From NCBI GenBank assembly GCA_005777205.1, contig SXNB01000059.1:1-28785 (forward strand): a stretch of DNA of 28,785 nucleotides, read 5' to 3'. Each line of letters begins with the position of its first letter. Position 1 is the stretch's first letter. The notes beneath the pieces were generated by a model. It was not told the DNA's origin, did no database searches, and worked only from the letters and a program-made list of their open reading frames with translations. The DNA comes from Burkholderiales bacterium. Its GTDB lineage: Bacteria > Pseudomonadota > Gammaproteobacteria > Burkholderiales > SG8-39. Shown piece after piece: positions 21,997-28,785 of this stretch. Both the position numbers and the translations under genes were made by a program.

Positions 21997-22914
21997 TTGA
22001 ACATTCTCTTCTCCTCCACCAAGGAGAAGCCGGACTTCTGGTTCCCGCTGCTCAAAAAGGCGCTGCCGGAAGACCGCTTCTTCACCTGGCCCGACACCAA
22101 CGGCGGGGACATCGACGTCGTACTGGTGGCCACGCACCCGCCGGGCACGTTCAACGGCCTCGGGAAACTGAAGCTCATCCAGTCGCTGTGGATGGGGGTC
22201 GAGAACATCATCGGCGACCCCGAGTTGCCGCGCGGCGTGCCTGTGGCGCGCCTGATCGACCCGGGCATGGTCGCGGCCATGGGCGAGACGGTGATCGCGC
22301 ACGTGCTCGACTGGCACCGCCACCACTACTGCTATCGCGAGTTCCAGGCGAAGAAAATCTGGAAGCGCCGCCGCCAGTACCTGACCTCGGACCGCACGAT
22401 CGGCATCCTGGGGCTGGGCGAACTGGGCGCCACGGTGGCGGCGAAGCTCGTCGCCATGGGCTTCAACGTCGCGGGCTTCAGCCGCACGCCCAAGAACCAG
22501 CCGGGCGTGAACAGTTCCACCGACATCGACGAAGTCCTCTCCGCCAGCGATGCCGTGGTCTGCCTGCTGCCGCTGACCCCGCACACCCGCGGCATCCTCA
22601 ACAAGGACGCCTTCGCCCGCATCCGCAAGGAGGGCTGCGTCATCAACCTCGCCCGCGGCGGCCACCTGGTGGTGCCCGACCTGCTGGCGGCGCTGGATTC
22701 CGGCCACCTCGCCCACGCCTTCCTGGACGTGTTCGAACCCGAGCCCCTGCCGGCCGACAGCCCGCTGTGGACCCACCCGGGGGTCACCCTCACGCCGCAC
22801 ATCGCCGCCCTTACCGAGCCGCGCACCTCCGTGGGCAGGATCGCGGAGAACCTGGCGCGGGTCCGGCGCGGGGAAAAAGTGCCCAACACGGTGGACTTCG
22901 CGGCCGGTTACTGA
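21997..22914 (+). CDS. D-2-hydroxyacid dehydrogenase (GhrA-like)
   Basis: 305 residues of the D-isomer-specific 2-hydroxyacid dehydrogenase family, which interconverts 2-keto acids and D-2-hydroxy acids with NAD(P)H. HPPGTFNGLGKLKLIQSLWM is typical of the GhrA branch. The Rossmann motif GILGLGELGATVAAKL spans residues 136-151, and catalytic Arg220 (NLARGG), Glu249 (FEPEPLPADSPLW) and His268 (TLTPHIAA) are all present. The start is TTG at 21997, eight bases after the Bug stop; no ATG gives the full N-terminal strand NILFSSTKEKP, so the rare start is accepted. It could reduce a keto acid released by the lyase-type enzyme of the cluster (inference). Confidence 0.88.
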   Translation: MNILFSSTKEKPDFWFPLLKKALPEDRFFTWPDTNGGDIDVVLVATHPPGTFNGLGKLKLIQSLWMGVENIIGDPELPRGVPVARLIDPGMVAAMGETVIAHVLDWHRHHYCYREFQAKKIWKRRRQYLTSDRTIGILGLGELGATVAAKLVAMGFNVAGFSRTPKNQPGVNSSTDIDEVLSASDAVVCLLPLTPHTRGILNKDAFARIRKEGCVINLARGGHLVVPDLLAALDSGHLAHAFLDVFEPEPLPADSPLWTHPGVTLTPHIAALTEPRTSVGRIAENLARVRRGEKVPNTVDFAAGY

Positions 22915-22918
22915 ACCC

Positions 22919-22945
22919 GATGTAACCGATCGGTTACATTTTGCC
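22919..22945. repeat. palindromic repeat, copy 2
   Basis: Here the palindrome extends to a perfect 20 bp (ATGTAACC, GATC, GGTTACAT; 22920-22939) and is followed by TTTGCC. It begins four bases after the dehydrogenase stop and lies about 90 bp upstream of the gene at 23030. Relative to copy 1 only one of 27 bases differs. It could terminate the receptor-dehydrogenase transcript or act as an operator for the next gene. The rest of the 22915-23029 gap shows no convincing promoter. Confidence 0.8.
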
Positions 22946-23029
22946 GCCAGCCGGGCGTTTGACCTGCCTCAAACCGGGCATGGCGCGGCGGTCTATGCTG
23001 GGCGCATTCCATGCTACTCGGGGCTTTCC

Positions 23030-23416
23030 ATGTCGCACTTCCACGCCGTCGTCTGGCTCGACCATGTCGAGGCCCATGTCCTGCACTTCACCCGCGAGGA
23101 CGTCGAGAAGAAGCTGGTGCACGGCAAGCCGCACCGGCACCTGCACCAGAGGCGCGGCGCGGTGACCGACGGGCGCTCGGCCGAGGACAGCGCGTACTAC
23201 GGCAAGGTCGCCGAGGCGCTCAAGGGCGCGGAGGAAATCCTCGTCGTCGGCCCAGCGAAGGCCAACACCGAGATCGTGAAGTACTTGGACGCGCACGCGC
23301 AGGACCTGCGCAAAAAGGTCGTTGCGGTGGAAACGGTGGATCACCCTAACGACGGCCAAGGGCTCGCTTATGCGCGCAAGCACTTCCGGGCCATTGACCG
23401 CATGCGCGGGCTTTAG
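23030..23416 (+). CDS. small eRF1-domain-like protein ('translational machinery protein')
   Basis: 128 residues, soluble, rich in His (HFHAVVWLDHVEAHVLHF, GKPHRHLHQRRG). The second half, AEALKGAEEILVVGPAKANT then EIVKYLDAHAQDLRKKVVAV, resembles the third domain of eRF1/Dom34-type release factors. From memory, close relatives in betaproteobacteria are annotated as translational machinery proteins of the bacterial eRF1-like group. Function is not established, and no GGQ motif is present. ATG 23030 has only a weak ribosome site. It is convergent with the M20 gene, with 13 bp between stops, and may belong to the genome backbone rather than the catabolic island. Confidence 0.65.
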   Translation: MSHFHAVVWLDHVEAHVLHFTREDVEKKLVHGKPHRHLHQRRGAVTDGRSAEDSAYYGKVAEALKGAEEILVVGPAKANTEIVKYLDAHAQDLRKKVVAVETVDHPNDGQGLAYARKHFRAIDRMRGL

Positions 23417-23429
23417 CGCCCGGCGACGG

Positions 23430-24665
23430 CTAACTGGCGTTCGCCTCCGCGAGGATCGCCGCCGCCGCATCCGCCAGCACCTGGCAGCCGAGCACGATGT
23501 CCCCGTCGCGGCTGTCTTCGGTGAAATCGTGGCTGATGCCGCCAATGGACGGGATGAACAGCATCGCCGAGGGCAGGACGGCGGAGATGATCCCGGCGTC
23601 GTGAAACGCGCCGCTCGGCAAGCGCTGCCATTTCCCCGGCGCATGGCGCTCGGCAGCCGCCTCGAGATGGGCGCGCAGGCCCGGATCCATCTGCGTCGGC
23701 GCAATCGGCGCGCGGGAAGGGGTCGCGGTGAGCTTCACCCCGCCGCGCGCGTTCATTTCCGCCACCAATCGCTCCACCACCGCCTCGAAGGCCTTCAGCG
23801 GCACCTCGGACAGGTCGCGGAACTGCAGGTCCATGTCGGCGTAGCCCGGGACGATGGAGGTCGCGTTCGGCTCCACCCGCACCCGGCCCATGGTCCAGAC
23901 TGTGCGCTCCGCGGCGACTGTCGGAAATGCCTGGTTGATGCGATGCGCGAGTTCATAGAGCGCGGTGGACGCGTCCCGGCGCGTCTTCATCATGGTGGTG
24001 CCGGCGTGGTTCTGCTGGCCGCGGAACTCGAAGCGGATGCCGCGCAGGCCGACGATGCCGCTGACCACGCCGATCCTGTGCGCCGTGTCCTCGAGCGTGG
24101 GTCCCTGCTCGATGTGCGCCTCCACGAAGCCGCAATAGCGCGCCGGGTCCAGGCGCAGGCGCGGTACGCCGGCGAGGCCCGCGTCACGCAGCGCCGCCTC
24201 CAGCGCGACCCCGCCGCTGTCCGTGGCGCCCTGCTCCATGTCGGGCGACAGCGCGCCGGTGATCGAGCGGCTGCCCAGGCAACCAAGGAAACGCGATTCC
24301 TCATCCTGGAAGGACACCGCGTCCACCGGGAGTGATTTCGTCGCCGCGTCCTCAGAGAGCGCCCGCACCACCTCCAGCGCGTAGACCACGCCCAGCGCGC
24401 CGTCCAGCCAGCCGCCGGTGGGCTGGGTATCGGAATGCGAGCCCGAGAGCAGTGCCTTGCCCGGCCGGCGCGAGCGGCCGTAGACGTTACCGACACCGTC
24501 GATGGAGGCCTCCAGCCTGGCCGCCTCGTAGCGCTGCTTGAGCCAGCGCCGGGCTTCCATGTCTTTCGGGCTGAAGGCGGGACGGACCACGCCCCTGCCC
24601 TGGGCGCCGATGGAGCGCAGGTGGCGAAGGTCCGAAAGAAGCCGCTCCGCGTTGATGCGCGCCAT
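23430..24665 (-). CDS. M20 Zn-dependent hydrolase (hydantoinase/carbamoylase family)
   Basis: 411 residues of the N-carbamoyl-L-amino acid hydrolase / allantoate amidohydrolase group. The metal ligands are in order: His in LLSGSHSDTQPTGGW, Asp in WLDGALGVV, Glu-Glu in FQDEESRFLG, His in FVEAHIEQGPTLE and His in IGGISHDFTED. The dimerisation-domain motif QQNHAGTTMMKTRRDAS is conserved. It is a paralogue of the enzyme at 4068-5336, with a full canonical metal site. ATG 24665 lies two bases after the stop of the small gene 24668-25024, so the two form a transcription unit. Substrate not assigned. Confidence 0.9.
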   Translation of the reverse strand: MARINAERLLSDLRHLRSIGAQGRGVVRPAFSPKDMEARRWLKQRYEAARLEASIDGVGNVYGRSRRPGKALLSGSHSDTQPTGGWLDGALGVVYALEVVRALSEDAATKSLPVDAVSFQDEESRFLGCLGSRSITGALSPDMEQGATDSGGVALEAALRDAGLAGVPRLRLDPARYCGFVEAHIEQGPTLEDTAHRIGVVSGIVGLRGIRFEFRGQQNHAGTTMMKTRRDASTALYELAHRINQAFPTVAAERTVWTMGRVRVEPNATSIVPGYADMDLQFRDLSEVPLKAFEAVVERLVAEMNARGGVKLTATPSRAPIAPTQMDPGLRAHLEAAAERHAPGKWQRLPSGAFHDAGIISAVLPSAMLFIPSIGGISHDFTEDSRDGDIVLGCQVLADAAAAILAEANAS

Positions 24666-24667
24666 AG

Positions 24668-25024
24668 CTATCCGCCCATCACCCTCTTCAACGTGTGGCG
24701 CCGGTTACGGGTGAAAGGCCGCACCTGCGCCGGCCAGCGCCCGTGCTCGATGGCTTCAGCCCAGGCCGGCGAGGTCAGAACCTCCGCGCTCTCCAGCTCG
24801 TAGTGCGCGCTGTACTTCGGCTCGCTCTCGGCGACGATGGTCTTGATCTCCCCGCCCATGCTGATCTTGAGCGGTGCGAGCATGGTGCGGGTGATCGCGA
24901 GCACGCCGGGCACCTTGAGCAGCAGCGGCACGTGCTCGGTGTCGTAGACCTCGTTGAACAGGGCCTCCTTCTCCGGGTCCACGTCCATGCCGGCGGTGAA
25001 GAGGTAGCGGGTGTTGGGGTGCAT
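24668..25024 (-). CDS. small ferredoxin-like alpha/beta-barrel (EthD/DUF4286-like) protein
   Basis: 118 residues. The N-terminal half, YLFTAGMDVDPEKEALFNEV then YDTEHVPLLLKVPGVLAITR, has the length and pattern of dimeric alpha-beta barrel proteins (a catalytic- or binding-type His after the first helix, in TEHVP), and AHYELESAEVLTSPAWAEAI fits the third strand and helix. These proteins are often accessory enzymes of degradative operons. ATG 25024 follows AGGAG; the stop lies two bases before the M20 hydrolase start, so they are surely co-expressed. The precise family is a resemblance call. Confidence 0.7.
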   Translation of the reverse strand: MHPNTRYLFTAGMDVDPEKEALFNEVYDTEHVPLLLKVPGVLAITRTMLAPLKISMGGEIKTIVAESEPKYSAHYELESAEVLTSPAWAEAIEHGRWPAQVRPFTRNRRHTLKRVMGG

Positions 25025-25034
25025 CGTCGTTCTC

Positions 25035-25142
25035 CTATTTGCGCTTCTTTGCCGGTAGCTCGCCGACGTAGCGCTCGGCCATGGCCGCCCAAGTCTTCAG
25101 GTTCAGGGCCGCGTGCAGGCGCAGATTCAGTGCTTCGTTCAT
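25035..25142 (-). CDS. possible 35-residue small protein or gene tail
   Basis: ATG 25142 opens a short frame containing MNEALNLRLHAALNLKTWAA, then MAERYVGELPAKKRK. The same frame is open for another 15 codons upstream (SDLEVGIEGTAN) with good codon character, back to the sequence just after the truncated VapC. It may be the C-terminal end of a lost protein joined to the toxin fragment, or a small real gene. It ends 11 bp before the ATG of the next gene, whose AGGAG overlaps its stop. No family recognised. Confidence 0.35.
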   Translation of the reverse strand: MNEALNLRLHAALNLKTWAAMAERYVGELPAKKRK

Positions 25143-25173
25143 GTTGGCGGTTCCCTCAATGCCTACTTCCAGG

Positions 25174-25260
25174 TCAGATGAATCGGATCACCATCGCCAA
25201 CTGCGCTCGGTCTTCCTGAATGAGATACCGGGTAAGGACGTTGGCGTCGAACCCGATCAT
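25174..25260 (-). pseudogene. truncated VapC/PIN-domain toxin
   Basis: 28 codons: MIGFDANVLTRYLIQEDRAQ then LAMVIRFI, followed by TGA. This is the unmistakable N-terminus of a PIN-domain ribonuclease toxin, with the first catalytic Asp (Asp5) in DANVLTRYL. Intact VapC toxins have about 130 residues and need three or four acidic residues, so this piece cannot be active. ATG 25260 overlaps the antitoxin stop by four bases (ATGA), the normal VapBC arrangement, showing that the locus was once a complete pair. Confidence 0.8.
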
Positions 25261-25511
25261 CCTCTCGCGGTGTTCCGCCGTGCCACGTACTGCCTTAGGG
25301 CACTTTTCTTAGCCTTCACGCTGATTGGCGTCAAGGGCTTGGGAATCGACCCCCTGAGATCCCAGATGTCGCGAGTCGCGGCGATCATGGGGTAGAAGCC
25401 CCTTCCCAGATCTACGAATTCCACCCGGTCGCCAGTGTCCACGCCCAGCCCGTCTCGAACGGACTTCGGCAGCGTGATCTCACCTTTGCTATCGAGAGTG
25501 GCGAAAGGCAT
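25257..25511 (-). CDS. AbrB/SpoVT-type antitoxin (VapB-like), orphaned
   Basis: 84 residues. The swapped-hairpin AbrB DNA-binding domain occupies about residues 3-48: FATLDSKGEITLPKSVRDGL then GVDTGDRVEFVDLGRG. The C-terminal basic tail KAKKSALRQYVARRNTARG would wrap the toxin. GAGG lies just upstream of ATG 25511, nine bases after the SDR stop. With its toxin reduced to 28 residues it has no partner here. It may persist as a harmless autoregulator, or neutralise a related toxin elsewhere. Confidence 0.85.
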   Translation of the reverse strand: MPFATLDSKGEITLPKSVRDGLGVDTGDRVEFVDLGRGFYPMIAATRDIWDLRGSIPKPLTPISVKAKKSALRQYVARRNTARG

Positions 25512-25520
25512 CGGTGGACC

Positions 25521-26237
25521 TCAGCGCGCAAGGTACCCGGAATCCACCGGCAGCGTCACGCCGGTGATGAAGCGCGCCGCCGGACTGGCGAGGAACAGGA
25601 TGGCCGCGGCGATGTCCCCGACCTCGGGCAACCGGCCAAGCGGGGTGTGCTGCATCACCTTCTTCAGCACCTCCGGGTTGGTGAAGATGGGCGTGGTGAG
25701 GTCGGTGCGCACGAAAGTGGGCGCGACTGCGTTCACGGTGATGTTGTGCTCGGCGAACTCGAGGGCCAGCGCGCGGGTCAGGTTGACCACCCCGCCCTTC
25801 GAAGCTTGGTAGGCCGGGTTCGGGAACAGGCCGCCGGAAAAGCCCATGATGGAGGCGAGGTTCACGATCGCGCCGCCGCCGTTGCTCCGCATTTGCCTGG
25901 CGGCGATCCGCGAACAGAGAAACAAGCCCTTCAGGTTGACGTCGAGGACCTTGTCCCACTCGTCGGCAGTGATGTCGAAGGCGGTCTTGCGGAGCGCGAT
26001 ACCGGCGTTGTTTACCAGGACGTCGATACCACCCATCCGCTCAACCGCCTGTCGCATGGCCGCTTCTACCGAAGCTTCGTCTGCCACATCGCAACGGATG
26101 ATGGTTTCGCCCGCCTGAAAATCCAGGCGGGCGATCTGGGAACCGCGGGAAGCGAACAGATCGGCAGTCGCTTTTCCAATTCCCTGCGCCGCACCCGTTA
26201 CGACCACTCGCTTGCCTTTGACGTCGAACAGTTCCAT
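25521..26237 (-). CDS. SDR-family oxidoreductase
   Basis: A 238-residue classical short-chain dehydrogenase. TGAAQGIG (14-21) binds the nucleotide; NNAG (76-79), Asn101, Ser129 (NLASIMG) and Tyr143/Lys147 (YQASKGG) complete the catalytic tetrad. LDFQ after the second strand suggests NAD preference through an acidic residue. The C-terminus GVTLPVDSGYLAR is typical. ATG 26237 was chosen because the fold starts there, although the frame is open much further upstream through the antisense of the next gene. A TATACT -10 element ends seven bases before the ATG, so the message may be leaderless. Only 18 bp separate it from the divergent amidohydrolase. Substrate unknown. Confidence 0.9.
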   Translation of the reverse strand: MELFDVKGKRVVVTGAAQGIGKATADLFASRGSQIARLDFQAGETIIRCDVADEASVEAAMRQAVERMGGIDVLVNNAGIALRKTAFDITADEWDKVLDVNLKGLFLCSRIAARQMRSNGGGAIVNLASIMGFSGGLFPNPAYQASKGGVVNLTRALALEFAEHNITVNAVAPTFVRTDLTTPIFTNPEVLKKVMQHTPLGRLPEVGDIAAAILFLASPAARFITGVTLPVDSGYLAR

Positions 26238-26250
26238 AGACGATAGTATA
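26218..26250. promoter_or_regulatory. overlapping divergent promoters, both near-leaderless
   Basis: Plus strand: TTGACG (26218-26223), 18-bp spacer, GATAGT (26242-26247), eight bases, then ATG 26256. Minus strand: TATACT (26250-26245), seven bases, then ATG 26237, with only a weak -35. The two -10 elements overlap in an 18-bp intergenic space that has no correctly spaced ribosome site for either gene. GGCGG abuts the plus ATG too closely to be one. Confidence 0.45.
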
Positions 26251-26255
26251 GGCGG

Positions 26256-27938
26256 ATGATCGACCTCCTGATTCGAAACGCCCTGGTCGTCGACGGCAGC
26301 GGCGCCAAACCCTTCCACGCCGACCTCGCCGTGAAAGACGGACTCATCGCCACCATCGGCAAGGACACCAGCCCCACACACGAGACTATCGATGCCGATG
26401 GCCTGGCACTCATGCCGGGGATCATCGACAACCACACCCACTACGATGCCCAGATCACCTGGGACGCAAGCGCGTCGCCCTCACCCGCGCTTGGGGTGAC
26501 CACCGCGATCATCGGCAACTGCGGGTTCACCATCGCGCCCTGCCGCGAGGCGGATCGCGATCTGATCCTGAAGAATCTGACCCAGGTGGAGGGGATGTCG
26601 CTGGAGGTGCTGAAGGCGGGCACGAAGTGGGGTTTCGAGTCGGTGCCGGAGTACTTTGCCATGCTCGAGAAACAGGGCGTAGCGCTCAATATTGCCGGCT
26701 TCGTCGGCCATTCTTCGGTGCGCACCTACGTGATGGGCGAGGACGCGCCGAAGCGGGCGGCGACAGCGGCTGAAGTGGCAAAGATGCGCGACATCGTGCT
26801 CGCCGGAGTGAAGGCGGGCGCGGTAGGCTTTGCCACCTCCACCTCGCCCAACCACAACGGCCACGGCGGCACGCCGATGCCGTCGCGCCTCGCCGACGAC
26901 GCCGAGATGAAGGCGTTGGTGGGTTGCCTGAAGGAAGCCGGGCACGGCGTGTTCATGCTCACCAAGGGCGGGCAGACCCGGATCGAATTCCTCGAAGAAC
27001 TGGCAGCCGCGAGCGGCCGCCCGGTGGTCGTCGCCGCGCTGCTGCACAACAACACCAATCCGCACGCGGTGTTCGACGAGCTGGAGAGAATCGCCGCGGC
27101 CAACGCGCGCGGTCGGCGGCTCTTTGGCGCAGTGTCCTGCTGCCCGCTTACCATGGACTTCACCCTGCGCTCGCCCTATACCTTCGAAGGTCTCGCCGCG
27201 TGGAAGCCGGCGCTCTCGCTTACCGGTCCGGCCTATCGCGCGATCCTGGGCGATGCGCAGTTCCGCGACGCGGTGCGACGCGAGATCGCAGAACCGCCGG
27301 TCGCCTCGCGCCTGTTCAACGGCGAGTGGGACAAGGTGTACGTGGAAAATGTGGCGCGCGAGGAGAATCGGCGCTGGCAGCAGCAGACCGTGGCGGAGCT
27401 GGCGCGCGCCACCGGGGTCGAACCGCTCGATGCGATGCTCGACCTGGCGCTTGCCGAGGACCTGGGCACCGAGTTCAGCGCCCTGCTGCTCAACTCGGAT
27501 GAACGCGCGGTGGGCGAGATGCTGCGCCACCCGCATTCCCTGGTCTCGCTTTCGGATGCCGGCGCGCACCTCACGCTGTTCAACGACGCCGGCTTCGGCC
27601 TGCACCTGCTCGGACGCTGGGTGCGGGAGCTGGGCGTGCTATCGCTTGAGTCCGCGGTGAAAAAGCTCACCGGCGACCCGGCGGCGGTGTTCGGTATCCA
27701 GGGCCGTGGCGCCCTGAAACCGGGTCACGCCGCAGACCTGATGCTGTTCGACCCAGAGACGGTGAATCGGGGCCCCAAGATCCGGGTGAAGGACCTACCC
27801 GGCGGCGGCACGCGGTTGATCACGCCCGCGGTGGGCGTTCACGGGGTCTGGATCAACGGCGCGCGGGTGGCGGATGAAAAAGGCTTGCGACGGCTGGAAA
27901 AACTTTCGGGCCGCGTACTGCGGGAGTTCAGTGCCTAG
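26256..27938 (+). CDS. N-acyl-D-amino-acid deacylase / D-aminoacylase-type amidohydrolase
   Basis: 560 residues, amidohydrolase superfamily, COG3653-like. A small beta domain at the N-terminus (LLIRNALVVDGSGAKPFHAD) is followed by the barrel with the metal pair His60 and His62 (GIIDNHTHYDAQ), Cys89 (IIGNCGFTIAP, the bridging Cys of D-aminoacylases) and an Asp in SLSDAGAHLTLFND. The C-terminal beta domain is GRGALKPGHAADLMLFDPET. It hydrolyses N-acyl-D-amino acids, dihydropyrimidine-like or related amides. It is longer than typical D-aminoacylase (about 480), as in the DAA subgroup of environmental proteobacteria. ATG 26256. With three M20 hydrolases nearby, amide or ureide use is a recurring theme. 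Confidence 0.88.
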   Translation: MIDLLIRNALVVDGSGAKPFHADLAVKDGLIATIGKDTSPTHETIDADGLALMPGIIDNHTHYDAQITWDASASPSPALGVTTAIIGNCGFTIAPCREADRDLILKNLTQVEGMSLEVLKAGTKWGFESVPEYFAMLEKQGVALNIAGFVGHSSVRTYVMGEDAPKRAATAAEVAKMRDIVLAGVKAGAVGFATSTSPNHNGHGGTPMPSRLADDAEMKALVGCLKEAGHGVFMLTKGGQTRIEFLEELAAASGRPVVVAALLHNNTNPHAVFDELERIAAANARGRRLFGAVSCCPLTMDFTLRSPYTFEGLAAWKPALSLTGPAYRAILGDAQFRDAVRREIAEPPVASRLFNGEWDKVYVENVAREENRRWQQQTVAELARATGVEPLDAMLDLALAEDLGTEFSALLLNSDERAVGEMLRHPHSLVSLSDAGAHLTLFNDAGFGLHLLGRWVRELGVLSLESAVKKLTGDPAAVFGIQGRGALKPGHAADLMLFDPETVNRGPKIRVKDLPGGGTRLITPAVGVHGVWINGARVADEKGLRRLEKLSGRVLREFSA

Positions 27939-27942
27939 CGCA

Positions 27943-28785
27943 TTACTGCTGCAGCACCAATCCCGCGTGCTCGCGCATAGCGTGGAAATGAATTTTCGGC
28001 CAGCGTTTCTGCGTCAAGTCCAGGTCATACGGTGAACTGAGCAGGTAGGCGTGCGCCTGCGCGGCGTCCTGCACCATCTTGTCCTGGTTGGCGACGCGGA
28101 AACGGTCCAGCTCGTTGCGATCCTCACAGCTGATCCAGCGCGCACCGGCATGGTTGGCGGCCGACAGCCGCACGTCCACGCCGTATTCCGACTTCAGGCG
28201 GTGCGCGATAACTTCGAATTGCAGCTGGCCGATGGCGCCCAGCAGCATGGCGTTTCCGTGCACCGGGCGGAACACCTGGATCGCGCCCTCCTCGCCCAGT
28301 TCCTGCAGGCCGCGCTGCAGCTGCTTGCTGCGCATCGGATCGGCCAGGTCCACGACGCGGAACAACTCCGGGGCGAAGAATGGCAGCCCGGTGTATTGCA
28401 GCGACTCGCCCTCGGTGACGGTGTCGCCCAGTTGCAGGCCACCGCGGGCGATGATGCCGATGATGTCGCCGGCCCAGGCCTCCTCCACACGGTCGCGCCG
28501 CTGCGACAGGAAGGTCACCACGCCGGTAGGACGCAGGGTCTTTCCGGTGCGGTTCACGTAAAGGGACCTGCCGCGCTCGAAGCGCCCGGAGCACAGGCGC
28601 ACGAATGCAATGCGGTCGCGGTGCGCCGGATCCATGTTGGCTTGGATCTTGAAGACCACGCCGGTCAGAGCCTGTTCCTCAGGATGGACCTCGCGCGTGA
28701 GCGACTTTCGCACCGAAGGCGGCGGGGCCAAGTCCACCAGCGCATCCAGCACCTCCTGGACGCCGAAGTTGTTGATCGCCGAGCC
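27943..28785 (-). CDS. prfC: peptide chain release factor 3, C-terminal part (5' end outside window)
   Basis: 281 codons continue to the window edge. The N-terminal GTPase core lies outside. Visible are GSAINNFGVQEVLDALVDLA (end of the G domain), then the domain-II stretch TGVVFKIQANMDPAHRDRIA and FVRLCSGRFERG, and domain III with GAIQVFRPVHGNAMLLGAIG and QLQFEVIAHRLKSEYGVDV. These are RF3 marks: the GTPase recycles RF1 and RF2 from terminated ribosomes. Its stop lies four bases from the end of the convergent amidohydrolase, leaving no room for a terminator. A core housekeeping gene, so it probably marks the edge of the accessory region. Confidence 0.95.
   Translation of the reverse strand, partial: GSAINNFGVQEVLDALVDLAPPPSVRKSLTREVHPEEQALTGVVFKIQANMDPAHRDRIAFVRLCSGRFERGRSLYVNRTGKTLRPTGVVTFLSQRRDRVEEAWAGDIIGIIARGGLQLGDTVTEGESLQYTGLPFFAPELFRVVDLADPMRSKQLQRGLQELGEEGAIQVFRPVHGNAMLLGAIGQLQFEVIAHRLKSEYGVDVRLSAANHAGARWISCEDRNELDRFRVANQDKMVQDAAQAHAYLLSSPYDLDLTQKRWPKIHFHAMREHAGLVLQQ

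Noticed and set aside
20743..22914. A 723-codon plus-strand frame ending in the 2-hydroxyacid dehydrogenase
   Set aside because: The first part is a shadow of the intradiol dioxygenase and Bug receptor; only the region from TTG 21997 is dehydrogenase-like.
22959..22999. TTGACC and TATGCT upstream of the eRF1-like gene as a promoter
   Set aside because: The spacer is 29 bp, far outside the normal 16-18.
25081..25395. Plus-strand 104-codon frame over the VapBC remnant
   Set aside because: The minus strand carries clear AbrB and PIN motifs with ATGA overlap; the plus frame shows no family features.
27936..27945. Terminator between the amidohydrolase and prfC
   Set aside because: Only four bases separate the two stops and no stem with a T-run is visible.
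23030..28785. A functional link between the eRF1-like protein and release factor 3
   Set aside because: They are about 4.5 kb apart on opposite strands with unrelated genes between; no sequence evidence for a joint system.

Overview
This high-GC window looks like a catabolic accessory region of a betaproteobacterium, most likely Burkholderiales. The reasons are four Bug/TctC-type periplasmic receptors, tightly overlapping catabolic genes, and a small eRF1-like protein of a kind I associate with that group. No RNA gene, insertion sequence or CRISPR array was seen. The organism assignment is inference.

Layout. 1-2230 (minus): 5' part of an acyl-CoA dehydrogenase, a 70-codon C-terminal remnant of a peptide-type ABC ATPase, and an MFS transporter. 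2461-6600 (plus): a Bug receptor and two M20 amidohydrolases, separated by a decayed LysR regulator fused to an M20 tail (minus). 6404-17475 (minus): one very compact run, read from its promoter: Bug receptor, TauD-type dioxygenase, pcaH, pcaG, MarR regulator, nitronate monooxygenase-like protein, crotonase, EamA exporter, CaiB/BaiF CoA-transferase, second crotonase, acyl-CoA ligase, second Bug receptor, and an orphan ORF. Eight of the junctions are 4-base start/stop overlaps. 17533-20142 (plus): an HMG-CoA-lyase-like protein, a MetE-like methyltransferase and a shortened enolase-superfamily protein, divergent from the long operon through a 57-bp gap. 20151-22914: a hydroxyquinol-type intradiol dioxygenase (minus) divergent from a fourth Bug receptor and a 2-hydroxyacid dehydrogenase (plus). 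This block is bracketed by two near-identical 27-bp copies of a palindromic sequence. 23030-28785: eRF1-like small protein, a third M20 hydrolase with a small partner, a broken VapBC-like locus, an SDR, a D-aminoacylase-type amidohydrolase, and part of release factor 3 (prfC).

How the genes may work together (inference). Bug receptors would capture an organic acid. TauD and PcaHG would oxidise it and open the ring. The CoA-transferase, ligase, crotonases and HMG-CoA-lyase-like enzyme would then process the product as CoA thioesters. No pcaB, C, D, I, J or F is present, so this would be an alternative to the standard beta-ketoadipate route, unless those genes lie elsewhere.

The window also carries several recombination scars: truncated ABC ATPase, LysR, M20, VapC and enolase-family genes. 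This suggests an island assembled piecemeal. The features most worth testing are the CoA-dependent ring-cleavage operon, the face-to-face divergent promoter at 17496-17530, the duplicated palindrome (one copy supplies the stop codons of two convergent genes), and the Cys-to-His change in the HMG-CoA-lyase-like enzyme.
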